Shown here in pieces: positions 1-5,584 of a stretch of DNA of 5,584 bases (the first letter of the stretch is position 1; each line of letters opens with the position of its first letter). Below the pieces are notes generated by a model, which was not told the origin of the DNA, ran no database searches, and worked only from the letters and a program-made list of their open reading frames with translations. The position numbers were made by a program, and so were the translations under genes. This DNA is from Megasphaera sp. UBA5897 (GTDB taxonomy: Bacteria > Bacillota > Negativicutes > Veillonellales > Megasphaeraceae). The stretch is taken from positions 9,624 to 15,207 of the forward strand of contig DJEN01000062.1 of the NCBI GenBank assembly GCA_002431345.1. Reading direction: 5' to 3'.

Positions 1-486
1 GGAATCACTGGTACCATTTTTTAAAATAAGATGCAGCTTTTTGATAAACTTCTCAGTCAACGTTGCTTTAGCATTATCAATGATCAAATCAATGCAGCGG
101 AAATGATTTGCCGTTTCAATTACATCATCTACATTAAGCACTTCTTTTTCTATACCAATTGTATTGGTTTCAAATATACAGCGGGTCTGCTCATGGGTCA
201 GACGACTGCCTTCTATATGATTTGAATTATAGGTTAATTCAATTTGTGTTTTATGATAGATGCCGCCGGCATATTTATGCTTTTTCTCTTCTTGCAAAAT
301 GTCCAACAATGTCATCGACTTTTTTTTCTTATTGACACGCTCCGGTTTCCTGGATTGTTCTGGAATATTCCAAGTCTTATTAGCAAGAAAGGCTCCTCGT
401 ACACGTCCTTGAGCACAATAATTTCTTACACTGCGTTCAGATATGTTCCATTTTTTCGCCATCTCAGCGACTGTAAGATATCGCAT
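1..486 (-). CDS. Fic family protein with N-terminal helix-turn-helix domain (partial, N-terminus only)
   Basis: Open frame on the minus strand from ATG at 486-484, running off the left edge (162 residues visible). Residues about 3-43 form a MerR/excisionase-like helix-turn-helix: YLTVAEMAKKWNISERSVRN, then a GRVRGAF turn and a KTWNIPE end typical of single-domain DNA-binding modules. A lysine-rich linker (about 44-57) follows. Residues 83-105 match the start of Fic proteins, and S88-N-H-I-E92-G93 fits the inhibitory motif [S/T]xxxE[G/N], whose glutamate in known Fic proteins blocks productive ATP binding. The visible end, LHLILKNGTSDS, is also typical of the family just before its catalytic half. 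Fic proteins usually transfer AMP from ATP to a hydroxyl side chain of a target protein; the catalytic HxFx(D/E)GNGRxxR loop is outside the window, so activity cannot be judged. The motif lying before the core suggests a self-inhibited (class II) Fic. The start is fixed by AGGAGG seven bases upstream. The target and the DNA site bound are unknown. Confidence 0.9.
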   Translation of the reverse strand, partial: MRYLTVAEMAKKWNISERSVRNYCAQGRVRGAFLANKTWNIPEQSRKPERVNKKKKSMTLLDILQEEKKHKYAGGIYHKTQIELTYNSNHIEGSRLTHEQTRCIFETNTIGIEKEVLNVDDVIETANHFRCIDLIIDNAKATLTEKFIKKLHLILKNGTSDS

Positions 487-493
487 TGGCTTA

Positions 494-500
494 TCCTCCT
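494..500 (-). promoter_or_regulatory. Ribosome binding site of the Fic gene
   Basis: On the minus strand AGGAGGA lies seven bases before the ATG at 486. It is a near-perfect anti-Shine-Dalgarno match and decides the start of the Fic gene. Confidence 0.85.
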
Positions 501-531
501 ATAATGTAACAATATACACTACCCATTTCAA

Positions 532-556
532 TATACTATTTCATATGGTTAGTATA
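532..556. repeat. Inverted repeat overlapping the Fic -10 element (candidate operator)
   Basis: TATACTA (532-538) and TAGTATA (550-556) are perfect 7-bp inverted arms separated by 11 bases. The right arm covers the -10 hexamer of the predicted Fic promoter. The related sequence CAATATAC occurs twice as a direct repeat at 510-517 and 529-536, a 19-bp period (about two helical turns). A DNA-binding protein on these sites would block the promoter; the HTH domain of the Fic protein itself is an obvious candidate, but that is inference. The region is AT-rich, so some similarity by chance is expected. Confidence 0.4.
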
Positions 557-559
557 CCA
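551..559 (-). promoter_or_regulatory. Probable extended -10 promoter of the Fic gene
   Basis: The minus strand reads TGGTATACT, an extended -10 (TGnTATAAT-like, 5 of 6 in the hexamer). No good -35 is present at 17 bp, as is usual for extended -10 promoters. Transcription would start near 545, giving a leader of about 60 bases that includes the AGGAGG site. Its position between the ABC-F and Fic genes indicates that the Fic gene can be transcribed on its own. Predicted from sequence only. Confidence 0.5.
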
Positions 560-563
560 TCTT

Positions 564-614
564 ATCGGCAATAAATATATTGTATTTGTTACTTGTTTTA
601 CATTTTTTGCCGAT
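564..614. repeat. 13-bp imperfect inverted repeat between the ABC-F and Fic genes
   Basis: ATCGGCAATAAAT (564-576) and ATTTTTTGCCGAT (602-614) are inverted arms with one mismatch, separated by 25 bases. The outer eight bases, ATCGGCAA/TTGCCGAT, are perfect. No T tract follows the arm on either strand, so it is not a typical intrinsic terminator for the ABC-F gene, which ends at 640. It could be a weak RNA hairpin, a looping operator upstream of the Fic promoter, or the remains of a small element. Its role is unknown. Confidence 0.45.
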
Positions 615-639
615 TCTACACTATCATACTTTTTTACAT

Positions 640-2520
640 CTATTTCTCTTTCAAATCTTCCAACTCGCACCAACGTTCAGTCATGGCATCTACTTTTTCC
701 TGTGTTTCTTTTTGTTCCTGCAGCAGTGATTCTACTTGTGCATAATCGCTGCCCGCAGCAGCTATGGCAGCATTAATCCCTTTGAGCAGAGCTTCGTACT
801 GCGGCAGTTCTGTCGTGATTTTTTTTAGTTCTTCTTCCTGGCGGGAGGTCAAGCCTTTTTTGGCAGGACGTACCGCTGGCTTAGGAATTTTTTCTGACTG
901 CACGTTTTTTACAGGTGCTGCGCTGCTTTCTGTTTTTTCTGTATGGCCGGCATATTTTTCTTCGATATACTGGCTGTAATCGCCGTAATACCGCTGCCAA
1001 GTGCCGTGTTCCAGCACAAAAAGTTTATCGACAACACGGTCGAGAAAATATCTATCGTGAGATACGACCAGTACGACGCCTTGATAGGTATCCAAATATC
1101 GTTCCAATACGGTCAGTGTCGGAATATCCAAATCATTAGTTGGTTCATCCAGCATGAGCACGTTGGGCTGATCCATAAGCAGCCGCAGCAGATACAGGCG
1201 TCTGCGTTCGCCGCCGCTTAGTTTTTCAATATACGTGTACTGCATATCGTCAGTAAAAAGGAATTGATCCAACAGGCGCGTCGCTGAAATCCGCTGCCCA
1301 AACTGATTGGTCACAAAATGTCCGTGTTCCTGTACGTAGTCGATGACCCGCATCGATTCATCAAACTGCGGCAGCTGCTGCGTAAAAAAACCAATGCGCA
1401 CGGTCTGCCCAATCGTCAGCGTGCCGTCAGTGGGCTTCAATCGTCCAGCCAATACATTGAGCAGTGTCGATTTGCCGACGCCGTTTTCACCGATAATACC
1501 GATACGGTCATGCTTGACAACATGATACGTCACATGTTCAAACAAGGGCTTTCCCTCTGGATAAGCAAAGGCAACGTCATCTATGTCCAATATGGTTTTA
1601 CCCAACCGGACCGACGTATCAAATAATTCTACTTCATGCAGCGGCTTGCCTGCTTCTATGGCACACAGTTCTTCATAGCGGGCAATACGGGCTTTTTGTT
1701 TCGTAGAGCGAGCTTGGGCGCCCCGCTTAATCCAAGCCGTTTCACGGCGAATGAGATTGCGCCGCTTTTCTTCCGATGCTTCTTCCTGTACCAGACGGGC
1801 TTCCCGCAATTCCAAATACTTAGCATAGTTTCCTTCATACGTATATACTTTGCCGCGGTCCAATTCCAGCATCGAATGTACTACGGAATCAAGGAAATAC
1901 CGATCATGCGTGCTGACAATCAAAGCAGACTTGCTGTCACGCAAATATTCTTCCAACCACATAATCGTCTTGTCATCCAAATGGTTTGTCGGTTCGTCCA
2001 TAATCAGTAAATCACACGGCATAATCAGTGCGCGCGCCAATCCCAGCCGTTTGCGCTGACCGCCGGACAATTCATCAACCAGCTGGGTCAGCTTGTGAAT
2101 TCCCAATTTCTGTAAAATGATTTTAGCATGCTGTTCCAATTCCCAAGCATGCTTTTCGTCCATTTCTTCAGTCAATTTGACGACCGCTTCGTCATCATTG
2201 CGTTCTACGGCTTCTTCGTAGCGGCGCAGCAGCTGCATGACCGGTAAATCTCCGTCCAAAACACTTTCCAAAATCGTATGACCTGCTTGAAACACTGGTT
2301 CTTGGGGCAAAAAATGAATTCTTGCTTTCTGATTTTTCCAAATTTCACCGCTGTCTGCTTCGGCAATCCCGGCGATAATTTTCAATAATGTCGTTTTTCC
2401 GGCGCCGTTCAGACCAATAAGTCCCAATTTTTGTCCGCCGTCTACAGCAAAGGTTACATCGTCAAACAAGACCCGCAGGCCGTAGGATTTTTTTACATGT
2501 TCAAGGGTAAGTATATTCAT
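640..2520 (-). CDS. uup: ABC-F family ATPase, Uup-like
   Basis: A complete 626-residue protein with two ABC ATPase domains and no membrane segments, so a soluble ABC-F factor and not a transporter. Domain 1 has Walker A GLNGAGKT (36-43), signature LSGGQ (151-155), Walker B LLIMDE (171-176), NHLD and switch H205. A charged, arginine-rich helical linker spans about 232-290, the region that in ABC-F proteins reaches toward the ribosomal P-site tRNA. Domain 2 has GENGVGKS (344-351), LSGGE (434-438), LMLDEPTNDLD (455-465) and H488. A Pro/Lys linker and a Glu-rich coiled coil (about 570-626) match the Uup C-terminal domain. All catalytic residues are intact. Uup-type proteins act on ribosomes and in E. 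coli affect transposon excision; the exact role here is inferred. ATG at 2520 is chosen because MNILTLEHVKKSYG is the usual family N-terminus. Its RBS is weak (GAAAGAAG, about 12 bases upstream). A TATACT at 2547-2552 could be a -10, but no -35 is convincing. No terminator is seen downstream. An antibiotic-resistance ABC-F is a less likely alternative. Confidence 0.9.
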   Translation of the reverse strand: MNILTLEHVKKSYGLRVLFDDVTFAVDGGQKLGLIGLNGAGKTTLLKIIAGIAEADSGEIWKNQKARIHFLPQEPVFQAGHTILESVLDGDLPVMQLLRRYEEAVERNDDEAVVKLTEEMDEKHAWELEQHAKIILQKLGIHKLTQLVDELSGGQRKRLGLARALIMPCDLLIMDEPTNHLDDKTIMWLEEYLRDSKSALIVSTHDRYFLDSVVHSMLELDRGKVYTYEGNYAKYLELREARLVQEEASEEKRRNLIRRETAWIKRGAQARSTKQKARIARYEELCAIEAGKPLHEVELFDTSVRLGKTILDIDDVAFAYPEGKPLFEHVTYHVVKHDRIGIIGENGVGKSTLLNVLAGRLKPTDGTLTIGQTVRIGFFTQQLPQFDESMRVIDYVQEHGHFVTNQFGQRISATRLLDQFLFTDDMQYTYIEKLSGGERRRLYLLRLLMDQPNVLMLDEPTNDLDIPTLTVLERYLDTYQGVVLVVSHDRYFLDRVVDKLFVLEHGTWQRYYGDYSQYIEEKYAGHTEKTESSAAPVKNVQSEKIPKPAVRPAKKGLTSRQEEELKKITTELPQYEALLKGINAAIAAAGSDYAQVESLLQEQKETQEKVDAMTERWCELEDLKEK

Positions 2521-2608
2521 TAGTATCGTGACTTCTTTCTTTACTAAGTATAATTGCAACTTAACCCTATCATATCTTGAAAAAATACGCAATATGCTCT
2601 TTCTTGTT

Positions 2609-2626
2609 GCTTTATCATGATAAAGC
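2609..2626. promoter_or_regulatory. 18-bp perfect palindrome (candidate operator) between divergent abcF and putP
   Basis: GCTTTATCATGATAAAGC reads the same on both strands with no spacer. It ends two bases before the putative putP -35 element at 2629 and lies about 90 bp upstream of the ABC-F start. Centred near -46 relative to the predicted putP start site, it could be an activator site or a repressor site acting on either gene. No T tract follows it on either strand, so it is not a terminator. It does not match the CRP, FNR or classical Fur consensus well enough to name a regulator. Confidence 0.55.
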
Positions 2627-2628
2627 CC

Positions 2629-2657
2629 TTGCCTGCCTTGCAAAAGTACAGTACAAT
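2629..2657 (+). promoter_or_regulatory. Probable sigma-70-type promoter of putP
   Basis: TTGCCT (2629-2634, 4 of 6 matches to TTGACA) and TACAAT (2652-2657, 5 of 6 to TATAAT) are separated by exactly 17 bp. The start site would be near 2664, giving a leader of about 44 bases to the putP ATG. A short odd-centred palindrome, GTAC-A-GTAC (2646-2654), overlaps the spacer and the -10 element and might be a second protein site. Predicted from sequence only. Confidence 0.5.
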
Positions 2658-2691
2658 AAGAACATCATTTACTTATATTTCTATACGTAAT

Positions 2692-2699
2692 AGGGAGGT
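2692..2699 (+). promoter_or_regulatory. Ribosome binding site of putP
   Basis: AGGGAGGT ends eight bases before the ATG at 2708 and fixes the putP start. Confidence 0.85.
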
Positions 2700-2707
2700 A
2701 TTTATAC

Positions 2708-4213
2708 ATGGAACACATAAACGTGCCGATTCTCACAGCCTTCGCCCTCTATCTGCTGGCTATGCTGTCTATTGGCATCTATTATTCTCGGTCTCAGCAA
2801 CGTTTAAGCGATTATATTCTCGGCGGGCGCAGCTTAGGACCGTGGATTACATCAATGAGCGCTGAAGCATCGGATATGAGCGGCTGGATGCTCATGGGCG
2901 TGCCCGGTTTTGCCTATGCGACCGGAGTTTCCGCATCTTGGATTGCCATCGGCATCGCCATCGGCACGTATCTCAACTGGCAGTTTATTTCCCAGCGGCT
3001 GCGAAATTATACAGAAGTCGCCAATAACAGCCTAACCATGCCGGATTATTTAAAAAACCGTTTTCATGACGATAATAACATTATCCGCATTATTTCTGCT
3101 ATTTTTATTCTTATCTTTTTCTTAATTTATACATCCTCAGGCTTTGTTTCCGGCGGAAAACTGTTTGAAACGGTCTTTGGCATGGATTACTTTTCAGCCT
3201 TGCTGCTCAGTGCCGGTGTCGTCGTCGTATATACCTTTTTAGGCGGCTTTATGGCTGTCTGCTGGACAGACTTTATTCAAGGCTGCATGATGTTTTTGGC
3301 CATTGTCTTAGTTCCTGTCATCGGCATGATTGCCGTTGGCGGATTTACAGAAACAATGACGCGTCTTTCGACGACGGCTCCCCAGCTTCTCGACATGGCG
3401 CCGGACACCAGTTCGACAGGTGTTATTGCCATTATTTCTGCGTTGGCTTGGGGTGTTGGCTATTTTGGCCAGCCGCATATTCTCGTTCGTTTTATGGCTA
3501 TTGGCAATCCTGGTGAATTAAAAAAATCCAAGTACATCGCTATGACTTGGGTCATTATTTCCTTAGCCGCTGCCGTTCTGGTCGGTCTTGTCGGCAAAGT
3601 AGTACTGGACACACCGCTTGCAGGTGCTGATACGGAAAAAGTTTTCCTCGCTATGAGCCAGCAGCTATTCCCGCCTTTTGCTACCGGCCTTATTTTATCT
3701 GCTGTTCTCGCGGCTATTATGAGTACAGCTGCTTCCCAGCTTCTCGTTACGGCATCGTCTATTTCCAAAGATTTTTACCATACATTTATCCGCAAAAATG
3801 CCAGTGATACAGAGCTAATTTATGTCAGCCGGATTACGGTTCTCGTCGTTGCCGCATTAGCTATCATGCTGGCGCTCAATCCCAACAGCTATATTTTAAC
3901 AATGGTTTCTTATGCTTGGGCTGGATTTGGTGCCGCTTTTGGGCCTACTATCTTATTGTCGCTCTATTGGAAACGCATGACCAAAAACGGGGCCTTAGCC
4001 GGTATTATCGTCGGTGGCCTTACCGTACTCATTTGGAAGCAATTTGCCTGGTTCGGCTTATATGAAATCGTCCCCGGCTTCATTTTCTCCCTGCTCGCTA
4101 TTTACATTGTCAGCAAACTAGACAAAGAACCTTGCCAAGAAATCCAGGATGAATTTGACCACGCTATGTCGTTTAAACAAAAAATTACTGTATTAAAAAA
4201 TGATGAAGAATAA
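2708..4213 (+). CDS. putP: Sodium/proline symporter PutP
   Basis: A complete 501-residue inner-membrane transporter of the solute:sodium symporter (SSF) family, the usual length for PutP, with many hydrophobic segments consistent with the 13-helix LeuT-like fold. It imports L-proline with Na+. DYILGGRSLGPW (35-46) and ASDMSGW (54-60) are PutP hallmarks: D56 and S58 correspond to E. coli D55 and S57. The Na+-site segment around A336-I-M-S339-T340 matches E. coli A337/S340/T341. Y141, W248 and Y252 in AWGVGYFGQPHILVRF correspond to E. coli Y140, W244 and Y248, reported proline-binding residues, so proline specificity is well supported. The C-terminal tail (about 471-501) is short, charged and cytoplasmic. 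The gene is monocistronic: its own promoter and RBS precede it and a strong terminator follows. No proline dehydrogenase (putA) or other catabolic gene is adjacent in the window, so both nutritional and osmoprotective uptake are possible. No truncation or frameshift is seen. Confidence 0.95.
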   Translation: MEHINVPILTAFALYLLAMLSIGIYYSRSQQRLSDYILGGRSLGPWITSMSAEASDMSGWMLMGVPGFAYATGVSASWIAIGIAIGTYLNWQFISQRLRNYTEVANNSLTMPDYLKNRFHDDNNIIRIISAIFILIFFLIYTSSGFVSGGKLFETVFGMDYFSALLLSAGVVVVYTFLGGFMAVCWTDFIQGCMMFLAIVLVPVIGMIAVGGFTETMTRLSTTAPQLLDMAPDTSSTGVIAIISALAWGVGYFGQPHILVRFMAIGNPGELKKSKYIAMTWVIISLAAAVLVGLVGKVVLDTPLAGADTEKVFLAMSQQLFPPFATGLILSAVLAAIMSTAASQLLVTASSISKDFYHTFIRKNASDTELIYVSRITVLVVAALAIMLALNPNSYILTMVSYAWAGFGAAFGPTILLSLYWKRMTKNGALAGIIVGGLTVLIWKQFAWFGLYEIVPGFIFSLLAIYIVSKLDKEPCQEIQDEFDHAMSFKQKITVLKNDEE

Positions 4214-4261
4214 GAAATACCTTCCCATCATTTCTCAATCTGTCATATCACAATAGCAAAC

Positions 4262-4316
4262 AATGAGGCCTTGCATGAACGTCAAACATCATGCAAAGCC
4301 TCATTTATTTTTTATA
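4262..4316 (+). terminator. Rho-independent terminator of putP
   Basis: AATGAGGCCTTGCATGA (4262-4278) pairs with TCATGCAAAGCCTCATT (4289-4305) in a 17-position stem with a single C/A mismatch and a 10-base loop. It is followed by the T-rich run TTTATTTTTTAT. The stem begins 48 bases after the putP stop codon. The opposite strand lacks a T tract, so it acts on plus-strand transcripts. Confidence 0.9.
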
Positions 4317-4320
4317 TTTA

Positions 4321-4521
4321 CTAGTAAAACGGCAACACTACTGTATTTATCGCCTTTTTGCATTTCGGTGAAAAGTATGCAATCCATTTATCTGCCCGCT
4401 TCAGCTTTTTTATATCACTAATATGAACTTTTTGCAATTCAATGAAATGCATTTCTAAATTATACGTATTGTAGCATTGGCATATAGGACACGTCAATGA
4501 GTGTATAGGCTCCCTGCATAT
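4321..4521 (-). pseudogene. Possible remnant of an Rpn/PD-(D/E)XK transposase-like nuclease gene
   Basis: A minus-strand frame that stays open from inside the typA terminator to TAG at 4321-4323. The stretch at about 4460-4360, NLEMHFIELQKVHISDIKKL and then RADKWIAYFSPKC, resembles the segment of Rpn-type (recombination-promoting nuclease, PD-(D/E)XK) proteins where a LEIHFIELPK-like strand is followed by a short helix and a W-x-x-(F/Y) motif. The nuclease core that should precede it is absent, and the frame ends ten residues after the match. The upstream part (ICREPIHSLTCPICQCYN) does not look like that family, although its cysteine cluster is notable. The only starts (TTG 4548, ATG 4542) lie inside the terminator hairpin and have no ribosome binding site, so it is probably not translated. 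The family assignment is from memory of the motif and was not tested; a chance ORF or a tiny unknown cysteine-containing protein are the alternatives. Confidence 0.4.
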
Positions 4522-4556
4522 AAAAAATACGCCCTGAGACATGCTCAAGGCGCATT
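4522..4556 (-). terminator. Rho-independent terminator of typA
   Basis: On the minus strand, AATGCGCCTTGAG (4556-4544) pairs with CTCAGGGCGTATT (4538-4526) in a 13-bp stem with two G-U pairs and a 5-base loop, followed by a run of six T (4527-4522). It starts 15 bases after the typA stop. The plus strand also has a TTTTT run after the stem (4555-4559), so it may work in both directions. Confidence 0.9.
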
Positions 4557-4570
4557 TTTATAACGTGTTA

Positions 4571-5584
4571 TTACTGCTGTGCTTTACGCATAGCTTTCTT
4601 TCTGTCGTGTTTATCGAGGATGGCTTTACGGATACGAATGCTCTTCGGTGTAACTTCGACGAGTTCGTCATCGTTAATCCATTCCAACGATTTTTCCAAT
4701 CCCATATCCTGCGGCGGAACCAAACGGAGTGCTTCATCAGATGCAGAGGAACGAGTATTGGTAAGGTGTTTTTTCTTGCAGGGGTTGACATCAATGTCAA
4801 CATCACGGTTGCTTTCCCCTACGACCTGGCCCAAATAAATTTCTTCACCCGGTTTGATAAACATCGTGCCGCGATCTTGCAGGTTGAAAATACCATAGCC
4901 TGTTGTCGTGCCGGATTCAAAAGCAACTAAGCTGCCGCGTGTACGACCTGGGATTTCACCTTTCCAAGGCGCATAGCCGTGGAATACATGGTACATAATA
5001 CCGTTGCCTTTTGTAGCTGTCAAAAATTCGCTGCGGAAGCCGATAAGGCCGCGGGCCGGAATAATAAATTCAAGGCGTGTATAGCCGGAAACATCGGTCA
5101 TGTTGACCATTTCTGCTTTACGTGTACCTAATTTTTCCATAACGGCACCCATAAATTCAGGCGGAACGTCGATAGTCAAAGCTTCCAACGGTTCGCATTT
5201 TTTGCCGTTGATTTCCTTTGTAATAACGCTCGGTTTGCCAATCTGCAGTTCATAGCCTTGGCGGCGCATTTCTTCAATCAAAACAGCGATATGGAGTTCA
5301 CCACGGCCGGATACTTTAAATGCATCGGCACTGTCTGTTTCTTCTACGCGCAGCGATACGTTGGTCTGTACTTCACGGAACAGGCGGTCGCGGAGATGAC
5401 GGCTCGTAACAAATTCGCCTTCCTGGCCGGCAAACGGGCTGTCGTTGACGTAGAAAATCATAGACAAGGTCGGTTCGTCAATATTAATCTTCGGCAAAGC
5501 TTCCGGATTCTGCGGGTCCGTAACCGTTTCACCGATTTTCAAATCAGGAATACCTACGATGCAGGCGATTTCACCCATAGCAGC
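4571..5584 (-). CDS. typA: Ribosome-associated GTPase TypA/BipA (partial, C-terminal 337 residues)
   Basis: The frame enters from the right edge and ends at TAA (4571-4573). About 337 residues are visible of a family that is usually about 605-615 long; the G domain and the start lie outside. The first visible residues, AAMGEIACIVGI, are the end of beta-barrel domain II. Numbering from the right edge, domain III contains GRGELH (93-98) and a following EEMRRQGYELQIGKP segment. Domain V covers about 130-205 with PARGLIGFR (176-184). The TypA-specific C-terminal domain follows, with RGSLVAFESG, TTGYGIFNLQDRG, the HLTNTRSSASDEA segment (273-285) and a Lys/Arg-rich tail ending RKKAMRKAQQ. These features separate it from LepA and EF-G. 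TypA is an EF-G-like translational GTPase that binds 70S ribosomes and supports ribosome assembly and growth under stress such as cold. No lesion is visible in this half. The gene ends with its own terminator and is not co-transcribed with the ABC-F gene. Confidence 0.97.
   Translation of the reverse strand, partial: AAMGEIACIVGIPDLKIGETVTDPQNPEALPKINIDEPTLSMIFYVNDSPFAGQEGEFVTSRHLRDRLFREVQTNVSLRVEETDSADAFKVSGRGELHIAVLIEEMRRQGYELQIGKPSVITKEINGKKCEPLEALTIDVPPEFMGAVMEKLGTRKAEMVNMTDVSGYTRLEFIIPARGLIGFRSEFLTATKGNGIMYHVFHGYAPWKGEIPGRTRGSLVAFESGTTTGYGIFNLQDRGTMFIKPGEEIYLGQVVGESNRDVDIDVNPCKKKHLTNTRSSASDEALRLVPPQDMGLEKSLEWINDDELVEVTPKSIRIRKAILDKHDRKKAMRKAQQ

Noticed and set aside
31..504. Plus-strand open frames opposite the Fic gene
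   Set aside because: They lie antisense to a clearly recognisable Fic N-terminus with a strong RBS and have no RBS or family resemblance of their own.
764..2059. Several plus-strand open frames opposite the ABC-F gene and one minus-strand frame at 1656-1838
   Set aside because: They are shadows of the ABC-F reading frame, as their composition mirrors its conserved motifs and no RBS is seen.
2609..2626. The palindrome as a transcription terminator
   Set aside because: The stem is AT-rich and neither strand has a T tract after it.
2521..2643. 41-codon N-terminal extension of the ABC-F gene, to an ATG at 2643
   Set aside because: ABC-F proteins begin at the MNILTLEHV-like strand. The extension is basic and low in similarity to the family, and it would run through the palindrome and the putP promoter region.
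3460..3768. 102-codon minus-strand open frame inside putP
   Set aside because: It is antisense to conserved transmembrane segments of PutP and has no recognisable domain.
4541..4930. Open frames within and opposite the typA 3' end (129 codons plus, 82 codons minus, 72 codons plus)
   Set aside because: They are shadows of the TypA C-terminal coding sequence, which is unambiguous.
640..5584. An operon of ribosome-associated factors (ABC-F plus TypA)
   Set aside because: putP in the opposite direction and the typA terminator separate the two genes.
1..5584. CRISPR array, tRNA, rRNA or insertion sequence
   Set aside because: I saw no spaced direct repeats, no tRNA or rRNA signature, and no transposase with paired terminal repeats.

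Overview
The window carries four recognisable protein genes, one probable gene remnant, two clear intrinsic terminators and two compact regulatory regions. Codon use, moderate GC, strong AGGAGG-type ribosome binding sites and the protein types (Firmicute-style PutP, HTH-Fic, Uup-like ABC-F, TypA) suggest a Firmicute. My impression is the Negativicutes (Megasphaera/Dialister-like), but that is inference from sequence flavour and could not be tested here.

Layout from left to right. Bases 1-486 (minus) encode the N-terminal 162 residues of a Fic-family protein with an N-terminal helix-turn-helix domain; the Fic catalytic core lies beyond the left edge. Bases 487-639 hold its ribosome binding site, an extended -10 promoter overlapped by an inverted repeat, repeated CAATATAC sites and a larger inverted repeat. 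Bases 640-2520 (minus) encode a complete two-ATPase ABC-F protein of the Uup type. Bases 2521-2707 are a divergent intergenic region with an 18-bp perfect palindrome just upstream of a good promoter. Bases 2708-4213 (plus) encode a complete sodium/proline symporter, PutP, followed by a strong terminator at 4262-4316. Bases 4321-4521 (minus) look like the decayed end of an Rpn/PD-(D/E)XK-type nuclease gene. Bases 4522-4556 hold the TypA terminator, and 4571-5584 (minus) encode the C-terminal 337 residues of the ribosome-associated GTPase TypA/BipA.

The genes do not form one pathway. ABC-F and TypA are both ribosome-associated factors, but the divergent putP and two terminators separate them, so they are not an operon. 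putP stands alone, with no proline catabolism gene beside it, which fits a role in proline uptake for nutrition or osmoprotection. The Fic gene has its own promoter and RBS, although no terminator is visible after the ABC-F gene, so read-through is possible. I found no convincing undescribed multi-gene system. The items most worth checking are the HTH-Fic gene with its possible autoregulatory sites, the 18-bp palindrome, and the nuclease remnant.
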